64,000 nucleotides of DNA, from positions 1 to 64,000 of the forward strand of contig CANJVX010000002.1 in assembly GCA_947478405.1 (NCBI GenBank), in the 5' to 3' direction. The stretch is from Beijerinckiaceae bacterium (GTDB lineage Bacteria > Pseudomonadota > Alphaproteobacteria > Rhizobiales > Beijerinckiaceae). Shown here one piece after another: positions 56,305 through 64,000 of the stretch (the stretch's first letter is position 1; each line of letters opens with the position of its first letter). A program made the position numbers and the translations under genes. The notes below the pieces were generated by a model. It did no database searches. It saw nothing but the letters and a program-made list of their open reading frames with translations, and was not told the DNA's origin.

Positions 56305-57384
56305 TCAACCCAGATCGATCATCCGCTGAACACTCAGCCGCGCGCGGGCGGCCAGCGCCGGATCAATCGTCACTTCCTCGCGCAGATAAACGAGGCTGTC
56401 GAGAATTTTGGGCAGCGTGATGCGCTTCATATGCGGGCAGAGATTGCAGGGCCGCACGAATTCCACATGCGGCACTTCGGTCGCCACATTATCGGCCATC
56501 GAACATTCAGTCACCAGCAGCACGCGCTTGGGCGAATTCAATTTCACATAATCAATCATGGCCGCGGTGGAGCCGGCAAAGTCGGAGACTTCCACCACTT
56601 CGCGGGAACATTCAGGGTGGGCGATGATTTTCAAATCCGGATCATTGGCGCGGTATTCGGAAATCTCTTGCGCCGTGAAACGCTCATGCACTTCGCACGC
56701 GCCCGTCCAGGCGATGATCTTCACTTTGGTTTGGGCCGCAACATTTTGTGCCAGATAACGATCTGGCAAGAAAATCACGCGATCAGCACCAAAGCTTTCA
56801 ACCACTTTCACTGCATTGGAGGAGGTGCAGCAAATATCCACTTCGGCCTTCACGTCAGCCGATGTGTTGACATAAGCGACCACCGGAACACCGGGATATT
56901 GCTTGCGCAAAGCGCGCACATCCGCACCCGTGATGCTTTCAGCCAACGAGCAGCCAGCCTTGGAATCAGGGATAAGAATCGTCTTATCCGGATTCAAAAG
57001 CTTTGACGTCTCCGCCATGAAATGCACACCGCCCTGAATGATAATGTCAGCATCCGTGGTGCCAGCAAGGCGCGCGAGCTGCAGCGAGTCACCCACAACA
57101 TCGGCAACACAATTGTAGATTTCGGGCGTCTGATAATTATGCGCGAGAATCACGGCATTGCGCTCGCGCTTGAGATCATTGATCGCCTTCACATAAGGCG
57201 CGTGGAAGGGCCATTCGACAGGCGGAATGACGCGCTTCACCTTTTCATAAAGATGTGCGGTCTCGCGTTCGACCTCCGGCGTCCACACAAGCGAAGGCAT
57301 GGGAACAATGCCCAAGCGCATGGCGGCACCCGATAAAGGTTTTGCCAAAGCAGCCTGCTTTTCGAGATGGGTTTCAACCAGCAT
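56305..57384 (-). CDS. nadA: Quinolinate synthase A
   Basis: [4Fe-4S] enzyme condensing iminoaspartate with dihydroxyacetone phosphate to quinolinate. About 359 residues from ATG 57384 (GTG 57387 also possible), ribosome site gaggaggg. Cluster cysteines are seen in [22 protein letters not shown] and the C-terminal [19 protein letters not shown] and the HPECSREVV block are typical. A 19-bp palindrome ends 17 bp upstream of the start and a second lies ~95 bp further, the likely NadQ operators. nadC is not in the window. Confidence 0.95.
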   Translation of the reverse strand: MLVETHLEKQAALAKPLSGAAMRLGIVPMPSLVWTPEVERETAHLYEKVKRVIPPVEWPFHAPYVKAINDLKRERNAVILAHNYQTPEIYNCVADVVGDSLQLARLAGTTDADIIIQGGVHFMAETSKLLNPDKTILIPDSKAGCSLAESITGADVRALRKQYPGVPVVAYVNTSADVKAEVDICCTSSNAVKVVESFGADRVIFLPDRYLAQNVAAQTKVKIIAWTGACEVHERFTAQEISEYRANDPDLKIIAHPECSREVVEVSDFAGSTAAMIDYVKLNSPKRVLLVTECSMADNVATEVPHVEFVRPCNLCPHMKRITLPKILDSLVYLREEVTIDPALAARARLSVQRMIDLG

Positions 57385-57400
57385 CACGCCCTCCTCTAGT

Positions 57401-57419
57401 TATACTCAATATGAGCATA
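57401..57419. promoter_or_regulatory. Proposed NadQ operator 1 upstream of nadA
   Basis: TATACTCAATATGAGCATA: inverted half-sites TATACTC / GAGCATA with a 5-nt spacer. It lies just upstream of the nadA ribosome site and probably overlaps the core promoter (a TTGAAC sits just upstream on the minus strand). Confidence 0.6.
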
Positions 57420-57495
57420 TCTAGGTTCAAGAAAATCGCCGGGGTAGAGCCACGGCGGGTTCGGCACGCTTGGTGCCACTTTGTCATGAAAATGA

Positions 57496-57514
57496 TATAC
57501 TCTTTTCGAGCATA
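57496..57514. promoter_or_regulatory. Proposed NadQ operator 2 in the nadA / membrane-protein gap
   Basis: TATACTCTTTTCGAGCATA: half-sites identical to operator 1 with a different 5-nt spacer. The centres are 95 bp apart, close to nine helical turns, so loop formation or control of both divergent genes is possible. Confidence 0.55.
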
Positions 57515-57632
57515 AACCTAGGGGCCCAATCTCTTTTTTTTCGAGGCCGGGATCAAAAAGGGGTGTGCGATTTTCACAATCCCTGCCCACATGGGCCTTG
57601 CTTGGGGGCCAAGCCTTGGGCAAAAACAAAGC

Positions 57633-57998
57633 ATGTTGATCGTCACCGTCGCCTTTTTCATCGCCACCTCCGTCATCGGTGTGTCCCAGCTCTTCTTGAT
57701 GGAGACACCGTGGTCGGGCCTGTCTTTCCTGCTGGGTGGCATCTTTGCCTATTGGGCGGGCTCATCGCTGAAACTGGCCTTATACGCCCCGAACTGGCGC
57801 GTGCGCGGCATGGGCGTGCTAATCGCCGCCCTTTTCACCACATGCGGGACCGCAGGCATGCTGGCGACAGGTACAAGTTTCGATGCCTTTGGCCATCCCA
57901 TGCCCGGTTACGCTTGGATTCTAGCGGGGCTCATTGCGGGTATTCAAGGAACGAAACGCCGGATCTATTTGTCCGTGCCGGATGCTTCTGAGAAATAA
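57633..57998 (+). CDS. Small multi-pass membrane protein, unknown function
   Basis: 121 residues from ATG 57633 (135 from ATG 57591). Four hydrophobic segments can be drawn (MLIVTVAFFIATSVIGVSQLF; GLSFLLGGIFAYWAG; GMGVLIAALFTTCGTAGMLATG; AWILAGLIAGIQG). No family recognised. It is divergent from nadA and shares its operator region, so a link to NAD or its precursors is possible but unproven. The end overlaps the next gene tail-to-tail. Confidence 0.6.
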   Translation: MLIVTVAFFIATSVIGVSQLFLMETPWSGLSFLLGGIFAYWAGSSLKLALYAPNWRVRGMGVLIAALFTTCGTAGMLATGTSFDAFGHPMPGYAWILAGLIAGIQGTKRRIYLSVPDASEK

Positions 57999-58252
57999 GA
58001 CCGCAGGCTGGTTTCCAGGGTCGGGCGCAGCTCGACGATTGGGTCGCCGCGCTTCGAGCGATCCACTTCCGGCAAATCCAGCGACCCGAGTTTCAGATCC
58101 TTGCGCGGCTCGATCTCATCAGGATTGGCGTTGAGGTCGGCTTTGCTACCCGTCTGCAGAGACGCCATGCGCATGCGCGGGCTCTCCGCAAAAGCGGTGA
58201 CGCTGAGGACAAGGCCCAAACCAGAGGCCATAAGAAAACGCGACCGACGCAT
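57965..58252 (-). CDS. Small exported protein, unknown function
   Basis: 95 residues from ATG 58252 (MRRSRFLMASGLGLVLSVTAFAESP...), a clear signal peptide of about 23 residues followed by an acidic, proline-containing tail (IEPRKDLKLGSLDLPEVDRSKRGDPIVELRPTLE). No domain recognised. Overlaps the preceding gene's end by 34 bp on the opposite strand. Confidence 0.6.
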   Translation of the reverse strand: MRRSRFLMASGLGLVLSVTAFAESPRMRMASLQTGSKADLNANPDEIEPRKDLKLGSLDLPEVDRSKRGDPIVELRPTLETSLRSYFSEASGTDK

Positions 58253-58361
58253 GTGACCCGCAAACGCAAAACGCAACAAAGGCCATTAAGCCAGCAAGGC
58301 CTTGCAGGAGCGTTACCGGAGCTGAGACGGGGCGTGTCAGAATGGGACGCTCGCTTATCCC

Positions 58362-58452
58362 TCCGTCATTGCGAGGAGCCAAAGGTGACGTGGCAATCCA
58401 GAAGCCAAAGGTGAGTGTCCTAGATTGGTTCGCTCCCGCTCAAAATGACTGC
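58362..58452. repeat. Two-armed palindromic repeat (REP/BIME-like), partly decayed
   Basis: ccgtcattgcgaggagcc...gtggcaatccagaagcc...tagattggttcgctcccgctcaaaatgactg. The right arm has several changes. Confidence 0.65.
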
Positions 58453-58471
58453 GGCAGCGTGGTGAGGGGCT

Positions 58472-59305
58472 TTACGCCTTCTCTTCGGCCGCGTGATATT
58501 TTTTGAGGAACTCGTCAAAATCAACGGCGGGCGCCGGATAGGTCATACCGAGCCCCTCCATGTAATCCAAGGTGATCTGGGAGACGACGAGATCCCGATA
58601 CCATTTGTGATTGGCCGGAATGACAAACCACGGAGCGTCATCTGATGAGCATTTGGACAGCATGTCATCAAAAGCATTTTGGTAATCGTCCCAACGTTCG
58701 CGATCGGCATAATCAGCCGCACTCACTTTCCAGCGCTTTGCAGGATCATCGAGCCGGCTTTTGAAGCGGCTCAATTGCTCATCCTTGCTGATATGCAAAA
58801 AGAATTTGAGAATATGCGTGCCATTGTCCGAGAGAAATTTCTCAAAAAAATTGATCTCGTTGTAGCGTTTGCGCCAGACCGATTCCGGCACAAGCTTTTG
58901 AATGCGGGCAACCAGAACATCTTCATAATGGGATCGGTTGAAAATGACGACCTCGCCTTTGCCCGGCACATCACGATGCGCCCGCCAGAGGAAATCATGA
59001 TCAATCTCTGGACCAACCGGCGGCTTGAACGATGACACCCGACACCCTTGCGGGTTCATGGCACCGAAAACATTGCGGATGGTGCCATCCTTGCCGCCCG
59101 TATCAATCGCTTGCAGGCAGATCAGCAGACCTCGCCGATGCTCGGCATAAAGCAGCTCTTGCAATTGTCGAATGCGTAGATTATTTTTTTCAATCTTTTC
59201 CGGAGCACTTTTTTTGCTCTCATCACTGCCGGTGAAATCAGGATCAATTTCTGCCAATCGGACCTTGCTGCCGGGCTTGACGAGGAAGTGTTTTGAAACA
59301 TTCAT
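58472..59305 (-). CDS. ppk2: Polyphosphate kinase 2 family protein
   Basis: Transfers phosphate between polyphosphate and nucleotides. 277 residues from ATG 59305 (GGAGCG ribosome site). Walker A is DTGGKDGT, Walker B is FNRSHYEDVL, with the lid-like KRYNEINFFEKFLSDNG and the C-terminal WYRDLVVSQI. This single-domain architecture is that of PPK2 class I/III enzymes; the nucleotide preference cannot be read. A repeat follows upstream. Confidence 0.9.
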   Translation of the reverse strand: MNVSKHFLVKPGSKVRLAEIDPDFTGSDESKKSAPEKIEKNNLRIRQLQELLYAEHRRGLLICLQAIDTGGKDGTIRNVFGAMNPQGCRVSSFKPPVGPEIDHDFLWRAHRDVPGKGEVVIFNRSHYEDVLVARIQKLVPESVWRKRYNEINFFEKFLSDNGTHILKFFLHISKDEQLSRFKSRLDDPAKRWKVSAADYADRERWDDYQNAFDDMLSKCSSDDAPWFVIPANHKWYRDLVVSQITLDYMEGLGMTYPAPAVDFDEFLKKYHAAEEKA

Positions 59306-59340
59306 GTCGAGCGCTCCGGAAATAAATTGATTCAACATAA

Positions 59341-59431
59341 GCCGTCATTGCGAGGAGCCGAAGGCGACGTGGCAATCCAGAGCTCGCGCGAGAGGCTTCT
59401 GGTTTGCTTCGCTGACGCTCGCAATGACGGC
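59341..59431. repeat. Two-armed palindromic repeat (REP/BIME-like)
   Basis: gccgtcattgcgaggagccgaaggcgacgtggcaatccag - cttctggtttgcttcgctgacgctcgcaatgacgg. Between ppk2 and the small membrane gene. Confidence 0.78.
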
Positions 59432-59447
59432 GAAAAGGCGATGCGTA

Positions 59448-59714
59448 TCAACCCGCCAGCGACTGGTGCAGCACAAAATATAAAATAGCTCCGGCAAAAA
59501 AGCCTATCAGGCGTTCGTTCATTTGCAATGGTTCCATCTGGCCGGCACTGGCGCGGTTCATGATCACCAGATCCATTACCAGAGACATCATCAACAAAGA
59601 CATCATCGGTGGCACCGGCCCGTCATGAATGACTGGCCAATGCAAACTGGCAAGCCCCAGCGCCACTCCACCCAGCGCCATGGCGCCGATATAAACAATC
59701 CGGACGATCTGCAT
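59448..59714 (-). CDS. Small membrane protein coupled to ppdK, unknown function
   Basis: 88 residues, at least two hydrophobic segments (VRIVYIGAMALGGVALGLAS; LIGFFAGAILYFVLHQ) and a methionine-rich middle (PPMMSLLMMSLVMDLVIMN). Its ATG overlaps the ppdK stop (ATGA), so it is translationally coupled to pyruvate phosphate dikinase. No family recognised. Confidence 0.65.
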   Translation of the reverse strand: MQIVRIVYIGAMALGGVALGLASLHWPVIHDGPVPPMMSLLMMSLVMDLVIMNRASAGQMEPLQMNERLIGFFAGAILYFVLHQSLAG

Positions 59715-62392
59715 CAGGCTTGGCTCGCCGCTTGTTTGCCAAGTGCCGCTTGCGCAGCAGCCAGACGGGCAATCGGCACGCGGAAGGGCGAGCAGGACAC
59801 ATAATCAAGACCCGTGCGTTCACAGAAAGCGATGGAAGCTGGATCACCCCCATGCTCGCCGCAAATGCCAAGTTTGATATCGGGGCGTGTCTTGCGGCCA
59901 CGCTCCGCCGCAATTCTCACCAATTCGCCCACACCTTCCTGATCAAGTGTAACAAACGGATCGGCTGGCAAAATGCCCTTGGCTGTATAGGGGCCCAGGA
60001 ATGACGCCGCATCATCGCGCGAAATGCCGAGTGCTGTCTGCGTCAGATCATTCGTGCCAAAGGAGAAAAATTCCGCACTCTTCGCAATCTCGCCTGCGAG
60101 CAATGCTGCGCGCGGCAATTCGATCATCGTACCGACTTGATAGGGCACTTTGACGCCCGTCTCTTTTTCAACCGCCTCAGCCATGGCGACAATGCGCGCC
60201 TTGGTGAGATCAAGCTCGGCACGCGTCATGACGAGCGGCACCATGATCTCCGCGGTCACAGGCTGGCCGGTCTTTTTGCTAGCCAGCACCGCGCCTTCAA
60301 AAATAGCACGCGCCTGCATTTCGGCAATTTCGGGATAAGCGATTGCAATACGCACGCCGCGGAAGCCCAGCATCGGGTTGAACTCATGTAGCTCCGAGGC
60401 ACGGCGCTTGAGTATGGCGGCATCGGTATTCATGGCTGCTGCCACTTCAGCAATTTCTGCATCCGTATGCGGCAGGAATTCATGCAGGGGAGGATCAAGC
60501 AGTCGGATGGTCACAGGCAGTCCCTGCATGATCTCGAAGAGCTCGGCAAAATCCTGGCGCTGCATCGGCAGAAGCTTCGCGAGCGCCACGCGCCGACCCG
60601 CTTCATTATCCGCCAAAATCATTTCGCGTACAGCGATAATGCGATCGCCTTCAAAGAACATATGTTCCGTGCGGCACAGGCCGATACCATCGGCGCCGAA
60701 GGAACGCGCGACGCGCGCGTCAGCAGGCGTTTCCGCATTGGTGCGTACTTTCATGCGGCGCACTTTGTCGGCCCACCCCATCAGCGTTGCAAATTCGCCC
60801 GACAATTCAGGTTGCAGCATAGCCACGACCCCTTCGAGCACCTGGCCGGTTGAACCATCAATGGTGATGATGTCGCCCTTCTTCAGCGTGCGACCGGCAG
60901 AGGTCAGCGTTTGCGTCGCATAATCGACACGGATCGAACCTGCGCCCGACACGCAAGGCTTGCCCATGCCGCGCGCCACCACCGCCGCATGAGAGGTCAT
61001 GCCACCGCGCGTGGTGAGGATGCCGGCCGAGGCATGCATGCCGTGAATATCTTCGGGACTTGTCTCGACGCGCACCAAAATAACGCTTTTGCCAGCTGCC
61101 TTCAGCGCTTCCGCTTCGTCGGAACTGAACACCATCTCGCCACAGGCCGCGCCCGGTGAGGCTGGCAGGCCCGTCGCAATGATTTTGCGCTCGGCTTTGG
61201 GGTCAATGGTGGGATGCAAAAGTTGATCAAGGGCTGCGGGATCAACACGGGTGATCGCCTCATCCTTGGTGATAAGCCCTTCATCGGCCATTTCAACAGC
61301 AATGCGCAAGGCGGCTTTTGCGGTGCGTTTGCCGCCACGAGTCTGCAACATCCAGAGTTTGCCGCGCTCGACGGTGAATTCGAGGTCCTGCATGTCACGA
61401 TAATGCTTCTCAAGCACATGCGTGACCCGCACGAATTCATGATAAACCTCTGGCAGAGCGCTTTCCATAGAGGGTTTGTCAGAGGCGGCAGCAATACGCG
61501 CGCGCTCGGAAATATTTTGCGGCGTGCGAATGCCCGCCACCACATCTTCGCCCTGCGCATTGATCAGGAACTCGCCATAGAGTTCGTTCTCGCCTGTGGA
61601 GGGATTGCGCGTAAAGGCGACACCCGTGGCAGATGTCTCGCCCATATTGCCAAACACCATGGCCTGCACATTGACAGCCGTGCCCCAAGAGGCCGGAATA
61701 TCATTGAGCTTGCGATAGGTGATGGCGCGCTGGTTCATCCATGAGCCGAACACCGCGCCAATCGCGCCCCACAATTGCTCGTTGGGATCTTGCGGGAAGG
61801 GTTTTCCTGTCGCCTCCTGCACCTTGGCCTTGTAGCCCTGAATCACTTCGCGCCAATCAGCGGCGCTGAGATCGGTGTCGAGCATATAATTGTGGTGATC
61901 CTTAAACTCCTCAAGAATCTCTTCGAATTCATGATGGCCAACATCGAGCACGACATTGGAATACATCTGGATGAAGCGACGGTAAGAATCATAAGCGAAA
62001 CGCTCATCGCCAGCGCTTTGCGCCACGGCGGCCACAGTCGCATCATTGAGGCCAAGATTGAGCACCGTATCCATCATGCCCGGCATGGAGGCGCGCGCAC
62101 CCGAGCGCACGGAGACGAGCAGCGGATTGCTGGCGTCACCAAAGACGTGATGGGCAATCTTGCCTATGTGAGCGAGCGCGGCTTCGACCTGCGCCACGAG
62201 CTCGTCGGGATACTTGCGGCCGTGATCGTAGAAATAGGTGCAGACTTCGGTTGAGATCGTGAAGCCCGGGGGCACGGGCAACCCAAGGTTGGACATTTCA
62301 GCCAGGTTGGCTCCTTTGCCACCCAGCAGATTGCGCATTCCGCTCTCGCCCTCGGCCTTGCCGTCACCGAAGGTATAAACCCATTTGGTCAT
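59714..62392 (-). CDS. ppdK: Pyruvate, phosphate dikinase
   Basis: Reversible conversion of pyruvate, ATP and phosphate to PEP, AMP and pyrophosphate; links glycolysis and gluconeogenesis. 892 residues from ATG 62392 (MTKWVYTFGDG). N-terminal ATP-grasp (LLGGKGANLAEMSNLGLPVPPGFTI), central phosphohistidine domain with GGMTSHAAVVARGMG, and C-terminal PEP/pyruvate barrel with CGEHGGDPASIAFC. Complete. A ~230 bp divergent gap separates it from dxs. Confidence 0.96.
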   Translation of the reverse strand: MTKWVYTFGDGKAEGESGMRNLLGGKGANLAEMSNLGLPVPPGFTISTEVCTYFYDHGRKYPDELVAQVEAALAHIGKIAHHVFGDASNPLLVSVRSGARASMPGMMDTVLNLGLNDATVAAVAQSAGDERFAYDSYRRFIQMYSNVVLDVGHHEFEEILEEFKDHHNYMLDTDLSAADWREVIQGYKAKVQEATGKPFPQDPNEQLWGAIGAVFGSWMNQRAITYRKLNDIPASWGTAVNVQAMVFGNMGETSATGVAFTRNPSTGENELYGEFLINAQGEDVVAGIRTPQNISERARIAAASDKPSMESALPEVYHEFVRVTHVLEKHYRDMQDLEFTVERGKLWMLQTRGGKRTAKAALRIAVEMADEGLITKDEAITRVDPAALDQLLHPTIDPKAERKIIATGLPASPGAACGEMVFSSDEAEALKAAGKSVILVRVETSPEDIHGMHASAGILTTRGGMTSHAAVVARGMGKPCVSGAGSIRVDYATQTLTSAGRTLKKGDIITIDGSTGQVLEGVVAMLQPELSGEFATLMGWADKVRRMKVRTNAETPADARVARSFGADGIGLCRTEHMFFEGDRIIAVREMILADNEAGRRVALAKLLPMQRQDFAELFEIMQGLPVTIRLLDPPLHEFLPHTDAEIAEVAAAMNTDAAILKRRASELHEFNPMLGFRGVRIAIAYPEIAEMQARAIFEGAVLASKKTGQPVTAEIMVPLVMTRAELDLTKARIVAMAEAVEKETGVKVPYQVGTMIELPRAALLAGEIAKSAEFFSFGTNDLTQTALGISRDDAASFLGPYTAKGILPADPFVTLDQEGVGELVRIAAERGRKTRPDIKLGICGEHGGDPASIAFCERTGLDYVSCSPFRVPIARLAAAQAALGKQAASQA

Positions 62393-62622
62393 GTCGATCG
62401 TCCCCGACGGAATCACGAAAAAGGGCGTGCCCACCCTGCATACGCCCCTCTCTAGGCGCTGGACCTGAGGAGATCAATTCGCTTTGGTCCCAAGAAACGC
62501 GCTCTATGGTCGCGCTGACGTATGCCATGCGCCAATTGGCAGCCCCAGCCTGATCGTGTAAGCCAAAACACCCTATCTCATGGCTTGAAAACGCCATTTG
62601 ATCCTGATCAGAGCACCAGACT

Positions 62623-64000
62623 TTGTCCAAACCCTCCAAAACACCTCTTCTCGACCGGATTTCCACGCCCCATGACCTGCGCCAGCTCCCAGAATCCGAG
62701 CTGAAACAGGTGGCTGCGGAATTGCGGGCTGAGACCATCGAGGCGGTCTCGGTCACGGGCGGACATTTGGGTGCGGGACTGGGCGTCATTGAGCTGACGG
62801 TGGCCATCCACCACACTTTCAACACGCCCGACGACCGGCTGATCTGGGATGTCGGCCACCAGGCCTATCCACACAAGATTCTCACCGGACGGCGCGACCG
62901 TATCCGGACGCTGCGCCAGGGGGGGGGCCTGTCAGGCTTCACCAGGCGCTCCGAGAGCGAATATGACCCGTTTGGTGCCGCCCATTCCTCGACCTCGATT
63001 TCCGCCGGGCTTGGCATGGCAGTCGCGCGTGATCTGGATGGCCGCACGAACAATGTCATCTCCGTCATTGGCGATGGCGCCATGTCAGCGGGCATGGCCT
63101 TTGAGGCGATGAATAATGCCGGCGCCATGCATTCGCGTCTCATCGTCATTCTGAACGATAATGACATGTCGATTGCCCCACCCGTGGGCGCTATGTCGGC
63201 CTATCTGGCGCGGCTCAGTGCCACGCGCACCTATCTCAAGCTGCGCGATATCGGCAAGCAGCTCACACGCCAATTGCCCGCGCGCCTCGACCGCGCCATC
63301 ACCCGCGCCGTGGAACATGCGCGCGGCTATGTCACGGGCGGCACATTATTCGAAGAACTCGGCTTCTATTACGTCGGGCCTATCGACGGGCATAATCTCG
63401 ACCAGCTTTTGCCTGTGCTAAAAAATGTACGCGATACGGATGTGGGTGGGCCTGTGCTCATTCATGTCATGACGCAAAAGGGTAAGGGCTATGCGCCCGC
63501 CGAAAGCGCCGACGACAAATATCATGGCGTCAACACATTCGATGTGGTCACGGGGGCGCAGGTCAAGCCCAAGGCAAATGCGCCTTCCTATACGCGCGTC
63601 TTTGCCGATGCTTTGATCAAAGCCGCGCGCGAAGATGATAAAATCGTCGCTGTCACGGCCGCCATGCCAACGGGCACGGGACTCGATCTCTTCGGGCAAG
63701 AATTCCCCAAGCGCACCTTTGATGTGGGCATAGCCGAACAGCATGCCGTGACTTTTGCGGCGGGCCTTGCCACCGAAGGCTACAAGCCTTTCTGCGCGAT
63801 TTATTCGACCTTCCTGCAGCGCGGCTATGACCAGGTCGTGCATGATGTGTCGCTACAAAATCTGCCTGTGCGCTTTGCCATTGATCGCGCTGGCTTGGTG
63901 GGTGCTGATGGCGCAACCCATGCCGGATCCTTCGATGTTGCTTATCTTGGTATCCTGCCTGGCATGACCATTATGGCTGCGGCTGATGAAGCCGAGCTTG
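62623..64000 (+). CDS. dxs: 1-deoxy-D-xylulose-5-phosphate synthase, partial
   Basis: First enzyme of the MEP isoprenoid pathway (pyruvate + glyceraldehyde 3-phosphate to DXP), thiamine diphosphate dependent. The start is TTG 62623, the only start codon before an in-frame stop. About 459 residues are in the window and the rest runs off the right end. ThDP motif [18 protein letters not shown] and [12 protein letters not shown], the [13 protein letters not shown] block and [17 protein letters not shown] (catalytic glutamate region) are seen. A run of nine G residues at 62919-62927 encodes the conserved GGG of [10 protein letters not shown]. Confidence 0.95.
   Translation, partial: MSKPSKTPLLDRISTPHDLRQLPESELKQVAAELRAETIEAVSVTGGHLGAGLGVIELTVAIHHTFNTPDDRLIWDVGHQAYPHKILTGRRDRIRTLRQGGGLSGFTRRSESEYDPFGAAHSSTSISAGLGMAVARDLDGRTNNVISVIGDGAMSAGMAFEAMNNAGAMHSRLIVILNDNDMSIAPPVGAMSAYLARLSATRTYLKLRDIGKQLTRQLPARLDRAITRAVEHARGYVTGGTLFEELGFYYVGPIDGHNLDQLLPVLKNVRDTDVGGPVLIHVMTQKGKGYAPAESADDKYHGVNTFDVVTGAQVKPKANAPSYTRVFADALIKAAREDDKIVAVTAAMPTGTGLDLFGQEFPKRTFDVGIAEQHAVTFAAGLATEGYKPFCAIYSTFLQRGYDQVVHDVSLQNLPVRFAIDRAGLVGADGATHAGSFDVAYLGILPGMTIMAAADEAEL

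Overview
The window is dense, gene-rich chromosomal sequence of an alphaproteobacterium. It is most likely from the Hyphomicrobiales (Rhizobiales), perhaps near Beijerinckiaceae or Xanthobacteraceae; the family is a guess. Pointers are an imuA-imuB-dnaE2 mutagenesis cassette with an alphaproteobacterial GAAC-N7-GAAC LexA box, split glyQ/glyS, a NadQ-type NAD regulator, a PcaR-like IclR regulator, and many dispersed copies of a two-armed palindromic repeat (cgtcattgcgag...caatcc). About 60 protein genes are supported. I saw no rRNA, tRNA, insertion sequence, prophage or CRISPR. The first gene (M20 peptidase) and the last (dxs) are cut by the window ends.

Layout. 1-8.3 kb: M20 peptidase, small glycine-rich protein, both methylmalonyl-CoA mutase subunits, DUF900-type lipoprotein hydrolase, pyroglutamyl peptidase. 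8.3-17.1 kb: a catabolic/uptake block with a two-subunit CoA transferase, a short MetE-like zinc methyltransferase, a complete LIV-type ABC transporter (livFGMHK) and a divergent IclR regulator. Similar 15-bp sites lie in front of the CoA transferase genes and between the binding-protein and regulator genes. 17.2-24.0 kb: an SDR and the SOS mutasome. 24.0-29.7 kb: metallo-beta-lactamase-fold hydrolase, MarR, HAD phosphatase, L,D-transpeptidase, histone-deacetylase-like amidohydrolase, aroC. 29.9-33.9 kb: a 1352-residue membrane NRPS of the Pls/PosA type (A domain, carrier domain, six membrane segments, three left-handed beta-helix modules). 34.1-43.3 kb: histidine phosphatase, fabI, ECF-like sigma/anti-sigma pair, DnaJ-like protein, pdxH-NUDIX pair, YgfZ, then an overlapping chain tag-HD hydrolase-phosphatase-NadQ, and xseB. 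43.5-49.4 kb: glyQ-CDGSH-glyS, TrmN6-like methyltransferase, DUF2007 protein, polyprenyl diphosphate synthase. 49.7-59.7 kb: kup, ispE, TPR protein, nadB, nadA, small membrane/exported proteins, ppk2. 59.7-64 kb: pyruvate phosphate dikinase and dxs.

Connections visible in the sequence: (i) the IclR regulator and its probable sites tie the CoA transferase to the ABC transporter region; (ii) the NadQ regulator at 42-43 kb is a good candidate to bind two identical-half-site palindromes in front of nadA at 57.4-57.5 kb; (iii) the LexA box overlaps the first possible imuA start codon. The most unusual single gene is the Pls-like NRPS. Its predicted substrate pocket carries two acidic residues, which suggests a basic amino acid and possibly a cationic homopolymer product.
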